Assembly (NCBI GenBank): GCA_031549905.1
Contig: JAVBPC010000041.1
Location: 36,481 to 100,480, forward strand
Reading direction: 5' to 3'
DNA length: 64,000 nucleotides
Origin: Avichristensenella sp031549905
GTDB lineage: Bacteria > Bacillota > Clostridia > Christensenellales > Aristaeellaceae
In this document: in pieces, positions 60,621 through 64,000 of the stretch
How positions within the stretch are numbered: the first letter of the stretch is position 1
Layout of the letters: every line of letters begins with the position of its first letter
Program-made: the position numbers and the translations under genes
The notes under the pieces: generated by a model
Told to the model about the DNA's origin: nothing
Seen by the model: only the letters and a program-made list of their open reading frames with translations
Databases searched by the model: none

Positions 60621-61489
60621 ACGCCCGCACCCCCTTTGACCAGCAGCATGTACGCATCTTCAAGGCCCGGCGGTACCGCCGCCGCGCTCTCTGTGGGCTT
60701 TGCTTCCGCCAGCACGCGCACATCAAATCCGCCCGCATCCGGCGCCATCGACACCACCGTGTGCCGCGCGCGAAAGGCTTCCAACCCGCCCATTTCAACG
60801 TGCACGCGCCATACGCGCCCCTGCGCCTTTTCCGCCAGCGCCTTCACGCCGCCCGCGTACAGCAGCCGCCCGTCCGCCAGCACCGCCACGTTTTCGCAGG
60901 TTTGATAGATGTCCTCCGCGATGTGTGTGGACAGCAGCACCGTCTTATCCCCGGAAAGCTGGCATAAAAGGTTCCGAAAGCGGATGCGCTCCTCGGGGTC
61001 AAGGCCCGCGGTCGGCTCATCGACAATGATCACCTTTGGGTTGTTCAGCAGCACCTGCGCGATGCCCAGCCGACGCCTCTGCCCGCCGGAAAGTTTTCTG
61101 ACTTTTACACGGCTGTTTTGTCCAAGGTTCGTCATTTCCAGCAGCGCGTCAATTCTGGCATCCCGCCGCGCCTGATCCTTCATGCCGGAAAGCAGCGCCA
61201 GGTAGGAAAGTGTATCCCTGACGGTGAAGGTAGGATAAAAAGAAAAGTCCTGCGGCAGGTAGCCGATGATGCGGCGCACGTTTCTTTGGCTTGCAAGGGG
61301 CACGCCGCACAGCGCCGCGCCGCCCGAGGTTGGGGTCAGCAGCGTGGCCAGCATGCGCATCAAGGTGGTTTTACCTGCGCCGTTGGGGCCCAGCAGGCCG
61401 TACATGCCCCCGGGAATGGTCAGTGTCAGGTTGTCAACAGCGGTCTTTTCGCCGAATCGCTTGGTCAGCCCATGTATCTCTATGCTCAC
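60617..61489 (-). CDS. ABC exporter ATP-binding protein
   Basis: 290 residues. Walker A GLLGPNGAGKTTLMRML, Q-loop GYLPQDFSFYPTF, signature LSGGQRRRLGIAQVL, Walker B VIIVDEPTAGLDPEER, H-loop LLSTHIAEDIYQTC. The C-terminal ~75 residues are the usual regulatory extension of ABC-2 ATPases. ATGA overlap with the small upstream gene and the downstream permease. Pairs with the two membrane subunits below. Confidence 0.93.
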   Translation of the reverse strand: MSIEIHGLTKRFGEKTAVDNLTLTIPGGMYGLLGPNGAGKTTLMRMLATLLTPTSGGAALCGVPLASQRNVRRIIGYLPQDFSFYPTFTVRDTLSYLALLSGMKDQARRDARIDALLEMTNLGQNSRVKVRKLSGGQRRRLGIAQVLLNNPKVIIVDEPTAGLDPEERIRFRNLLCQLSGDKTVLLSTHIAEDIYQTCENVAVLADGRLLYAGGVKALAEKAQGRVWRVHVEMGGLEAFRARHTVVSMAPDAGGFDVRVLAEAKPTESAAAVPPGLEDAYMLLVKGGAGV

Positions 61490-61728
61490 ATTTGGTCTCC
61501 TTGTTCAGGTTTTAACCGTATCCAGTCCACGGCAATGAATAGCAGGAGGGATGGTGCGCCGATCAGGCAAAACACCGCCGCGTCGCCCCGGGCGAACACG
61601 CACGCGCACACCACAAGCAGCGCGCCCAGCAGCGCCAGCGCAGCCTGCGCGAACATCGTACGCCGCCTGCGCATCTTTTCCGCTTTTGCATAAACCCCGC
61701 TTAGAAACCTGCGGTCACTGGGTGTCAT
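61486..61728 (-). CDS. small membrane protein in sigma-exporter operon
   Basis: 80 residues. A short hydrophilic start (MTPSDRRFLSGVYAKAEKMRRRRTM) and two membrane helices (FAQAALALLGALLVVCACVFA, AVFCLIGAPSLLLFIAVDWI). It overlaps the sigma gene end by 14 bases and the ATPase start by ATGA. Position right after a sigma factor would suit an anti-sigma factor, but no known anti-sigma domain is visible. Confidence 0.7.
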   Translation of the reverse strand: MTPSDRRFLSGVYAKAEKMRRRRTMFAQAALALLGALLVVCACVFARGDAAVFCLIGAPSLLLFIAVDWIRLKPEQGDQM

Positions 61729-62242
61729 GCGCGTATCCCTCCTTGATCAGTTGATGTTTCAGCCGCTCTTTGGCGCGGTGGTGCGAAACCTTTACCGCGC
61801 CCGGCGTTTTCCCAAGGATCTCCGCGGCCTCCTTTTGCGAAAACCCTTCAATATCCAGCAGGTGTATGACGCGCGCGTCCGCCGGGGATATGTTTGACAG
61901 CGCGGCATGCAGCGCGCGCTTCCGCTCCTCCAGGTACACGGTTTCCGGCGCGTAGTCATTGGCTTCATCCAGCGGCGCCCACTTGCGGAAGCGGCGGAAC
62001 CAATCCATGCACCGCCTGCGCACCAATGTATACAGCAGGGGTTTGAACCCCATCTCGGGGCGCACGCGCCCGGGGTTTAAAAGCAGCCAGGCAAACGCCT
62101 CCTGCACGGCATCTTCAGCGGAGGCAAGATCGCCGGTCAGACGCAACGCGAACAGCACCGCTGCCCTCCGGTGCAGCGCCACAAGCTGTTCAAATGCGTG
62201 CGGGTCGCCCTCTAGAAAAGCTACCAGCAACGGCTCAACCAA
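61715..62242 (-). CDS. sigma-70 family (ECF-like) sigma factor
   Basis: About 175 residues from TTG at 62242 (11 bases after GGAGGGAGG); the frame continues to TTG 62290. Region 2: EGDPHAFEQLVALHRRAAVLFALRLTGDLASAEDAVQEAFAWLL. Region 4: LSNISPADARVIHLLDIEGFSQKEAAEILGKTPGAVKVSHHRAKERLKHQL. First gene of a five-gene overlapping operon with an ABC exporter. Likely autoregulatory and drives the exporter. Confidence 0.88.
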   Translation of the reverse strand: MVEPLLVAFLEGDPHAFEQLVALHRRAAVLFALRLTGDLASAEDAVQEAFAWLLLNPGRVRPEMGFKPLLYTLVRRRCMDWFRRFRKWAPLDEANDYAPETVYLEERKRALHAALSNISPADARVIHLLDIEGFSQKEAAEILGKTPGAVKVSHHRAKERLKHQLIKEGYAHDTQ

Positions 62243-62430
62243 CAGCGGTTCATCCTCCCTCCTGTATGGAATTCGCGCGGCGTAGCGCAAAAGTTACACA
62301 CCATGTATTGCTAAATTTTGTCATGCGGCGTCTGATTATGCGATGCCCATGGGAACTGCCGGAATCTTTTTGGCGTCTTACCATGAAATACATGGGCAAC
62401 GCGGCCCATATCAAATGGAGGATTCATTTC

Positions 62431-62979
62431 ATGAAGCGATTGCTCGCCGTCATGGTCTCCATTGTGTTTCTGACGGGTTTTATGCTGCCGGCGCAGGCGC
62501 TGGCCACAATGGATGTGAATCAGTTCGCCGGGGAATACAAAAAGACCTGGAAACGGGTTAGCGGCAAAACGCCCAAATTTCTGCCGGGAAAGGTCATCCG
62601 TGACCCCGAAGTTCTGACGTATAGTCAGCTATCCAAGGCTGTTTGCTTCAATGTGGGCGAAATCGCCGCCGGTCACTACCCCTATGTCGCCGTATCCGCC
62701 GCGCTTGCGGGGCTGCCTGACAAGGAAATCGGCACATGCGTGGAAACAATGGTGAACGCACTGCTGGTGGGCATGTCCATCCTTGCGCCCGACACCAAAC
62801 AGGCCGCCGCGAATGCCGTAATTGAGACCGTTGACAGCATGCTCAACGATTCCACAGCCGATGCGGCCGCCTCCAGCTGCGAGGGAAGGGCCGTGGGCGA
62901 CTGGTTCGTTCATGTTGATTACGATGCGGCGACAGAGCAGGTCGATATCACCGTTGGGTATGTGCCGCAGGTGGGATAG
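62431..62979 (+). CDS. secreted protein of unknown function
   Basis: 182 residues from ATG at 62431 (AATGGAGG 8 bases before it); the longer frame to 62194 lies in the divergent promoter region. Signal peptide MKRLLAVMVSIVFLTGFMLPAQALA. The mature part (~155 residues) has scattered Cys (KAVCFNVGEIA, IGTCVETMV, SSCEGRAVGD) that could form disulphides, and ends DWFVHVDYDAATEQVDITVGYVPQVG. Not recognised. Divergent from the sigma-exporter operon. Confidence 0.65.
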   Translation: MKRLLAVMVSIVFLTGFMLPAQALATMDVNQFAGEYKKTWKRVSGKTPKFLPGKVIRDPEVLTYSQLSKAVCFNVGEIAAGHYPYVAVSAALAGLPDKEIGTCVETMVNALLVGMSILAPDTKQAAANAVIETVDSMLNDSTADAAASSCEGRAVGDWFVHVDYDAATEQVDITVGYVPQVG

Positions 62980-63260
62980 GCGGCGGGTTGACACGAAATT
63001 GAACAGCATAAAGGCAAATGCTTTTGCCCCTCACGGCGCTGTAGAAAAACCTCTTCTTTTGTGGTATACTAGTGTCCTAGCTGGGCTATGGCTTGGCTTT
63101 TCGGCAAGAGATTTTTTTGTCCGGCAGGAAGCCGGAGCGCAGACGTAGCAGCGCTACGTCAAGCGAAGAGTGCCGCTGTCGGGCGGAAAAAGACCTGGCG
63201 AAAAGCCAAGCGATAGCCCAGCTAGGACACTGGGCAGACAAATACCGGGAGGGGTTTCCG
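62980..63260. other. intergenic stretch filled by a long inverted repeat
   Basis: A 161-base repeat of the GTCCGGC family occupies 63071-63231; the sequence before it (63020-63070) includes TTTTGTGGTATACT, promoter-like but without a clear -35. No ORF with RBS except the following gene's own. Confidence 0.5.
63071..63231. repeat. long inverted repeat, copy 3 of the GTCCGGC family
   Basis: Left arm AGTGTCCTAGCTGGGCTAT and right arm ATAGCCCAGCTAGGACACT are perfect complements over 19 bases; pairing goes on through GCTTGGCTTTTCG / CGAAAAGCCAAGC. Inside: AAGAGATTTTTTTGTCCGGC, a GCCGG-type small stem and GACGTAGC / GCTACGTC. Core shared with 29603-29768 and 32381-32636, arms unrelated to theirs. 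Confidence 0.8.
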
Positions 63261-63836
63261 ATGAGGGGAAAAGAATCTGGCGCGCTCGCGGGCGCGATAG
63301 TATGCCTTTCAGTAGCGCTGCTTCGCATGTTCGCGCCTGCGCTGCCTTTTGATTGGATGGGGCTGGTGCTGGTTGGCCTTAGCGGGGTGCTGATGGCCTC
63401 GGCTTCCTTTGTGCGCCACGGACACCACGGCCACGGCAGGCATTGCCCGCATCACGGCGGCCCAAAATCCGCGGAACCTTCACAGCAAGCAGACAGCGCA
63501 AAACCGCAGCACCCCTCGTTCGCGCAGATGGATCTGCTGCGCGGCTGCATGGCGCAGGTCAATTGGCCGGAGCGGGACGGCGGCCTGTACGACGCGCTGG
63601 ATCGTCTTCGCAAAGAAAAGCCGTTCGCGGCGCTGTGTGCGGCGCGCGGCACGCTGTTTATGTTCAGCAAAGATGCCACCCGGCTTGAGCAGCTGGAAAA
63701 AGATACCCTCGCACTGCTGACGGAAGTATTGGACCACACCGCATCCGCCGGCGAAGAAGCCGCCGATCCCGCAACGGTAAACGCGCTGTTCTCCTACACG
63801 CTGCGCGCCATAGGCCGAATGGAAAGCGCGCAGTAA
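63261..63836 (+). CDS. small membrane-associated protein of unknown function
   Basis: 191 residues from ATG at 63261 (GGGAGGGG 6 bases before it); the frame to 63093 lies in the repeat. Two hydrophobic helices (AGAIVCLSVALLRMFAPALP, MGLVLVGLSGVLMASASFV), a His-rich turn (RHGHHGHGRHCPHHGG), then a ~100-residue helical cytosolic domain (LRGCMAQVNWPERDGGLYDALDRLRKEKPFAALCAARGTL...). The His-rich part could bind metal, which is speculative. No known family recognised. Confidence 0.65.
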   Translation: MRGKESGALAGAIVCLSVALLRMFAPALPFDWMGLVLVGLSGVLMASASFVRHGHHGHGRHCPHHGGPKSAEPSQQADSAKPQHPSFAQMDLLRGCMAQVNWPERDGGLYDALDRLRKEKPFAALCAARGTLFMFSKDATRLEQLEKDTLALLTEVLDHTASAGEEAADPATVNALFSYTLRAIGRMESAQ

Positions 63837-63955
63837 AAAGGTGTTTTAGAACTAGAGCCCATAAACTCCCCACCCAGCCACAGCGTCCCGTTTCCTCCCC
63901 CCGCGGTCGCACCCGAAATTCTATGAATTTCGGCAGACCGCAACCCCGGGGTGCT

Positions 63956-64000
63956 CGAGGGGGTCTCAACCCCCTCGACTTCAATCCGGCATCGGCGGCG
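63956..64000. repeat. start of multi-hairpin repeat (copy E), cut by window edge
   Basis: CGAGGGGG / CCCCCTCG with loop TCTCAA (63956-63977), then CAATCCGGCATCGGCGGC: the same opening as copies A (34497) and B (36573), with a third variant stem and loop. The rest continues past the window. Confidence 0.8.

Noticed and set aside
1..64000. tRNA and rRNA genes
   Set aside because: No cloverleaf-like TTCGAATC-type T-loop with matching acceptor stem, and no rRNA-like stretch, was noticed; the tRNA-like signal at 58.5-58.8 kb is a T-box leader.

Overview
The window looks like a GC-rich chromosome segment from an anaerobic clostridial bacterium (Bacillota). The support is a class I hybrid-cluster protein, a YhcN-type spore lipoprotein, a SpoIID/LytB protein, a T-box leader, a three-subunit PntA/PntAB/PntB transhydrogenase, and the clostridial type of Pel cluster (pelD/E/F/G without pelB or pelC). 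The genus cannot be fixed from this sequence. No rRNA, tRNA, CRISPR array or phage structural gene was seen.

Layout. 1-3.2 kb is a visibly more AT-rich accessory segment: the end of an AraC-family gene, a small mobile-element protein and a large serine recombinase. It ends abruptly inside the Gly-X-Y repeats of a collagen-like surface-protein gene whose 5' part is missing (3224-3988). 4.1-17.8 kb (minus strand) is one ten-gene, mostly ATGA-coupled operon for a Pel-type exopolysaccharide: a DUF2304 protein, an epimerase-PelD fusion with a c-di-GMP I-site motif, PelE, a large polytopic protein, a DUF2194 protein, PelF, PelG, two glycosyltransferases and a flippase. Divergent from it, 17.85-24.9 kb (plus strand) carries glycosyltransferases, an acyltransferase, a sugar isomerase and topoisomerase III. 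25-28.5 kb holds small membrane, USP-like and MBL-fold proteins. 28.8-37.4 kb (minus strand) carries a sugar isomerase, a spore lipoprotein, a nucleoside-kinase-like protein, the transhydrogenase, an Lrp regulator and a small membrane protein. 37.5-41.4 kb pairs a GH94 disaccharide phosphorylase with a phosphohexomutase. 41.4-43.6 kb is a decayed IS256 element fused to the end of a methyltransferase gene. 43.7-46.2 kb has a probable small RNA gene, hcp and a divergent Crp/Fnr regulator sharing one dyad operator. 46.2-51.8 kb is a BMP-type (nucleoside-like) ABC importer. 52-55.4 kb has SpoIID/LytB and an ECF sigma/DUF4179 pair. 55.7-58.8 kb is a TrpXYZ-like importer under a T-box whose specifier reads as UUC (Phe). 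58.8-62.2 kb is an ABC-2 exporter operon led by its own sigma factor. Two hypothetical proteins close the window.

The intergenic spaces at 27.4, 29.6-29.9, 32.4, 34.5, 36.6, 63.1 and 63.96 kb are filled with hairpin repeats. Their loops and spacers are shared between copies, but their stems differ and stay paired. Together with the interrupted collagen-like gene, the PelD fusion and the Phe T-box, these are the most interesting signals.
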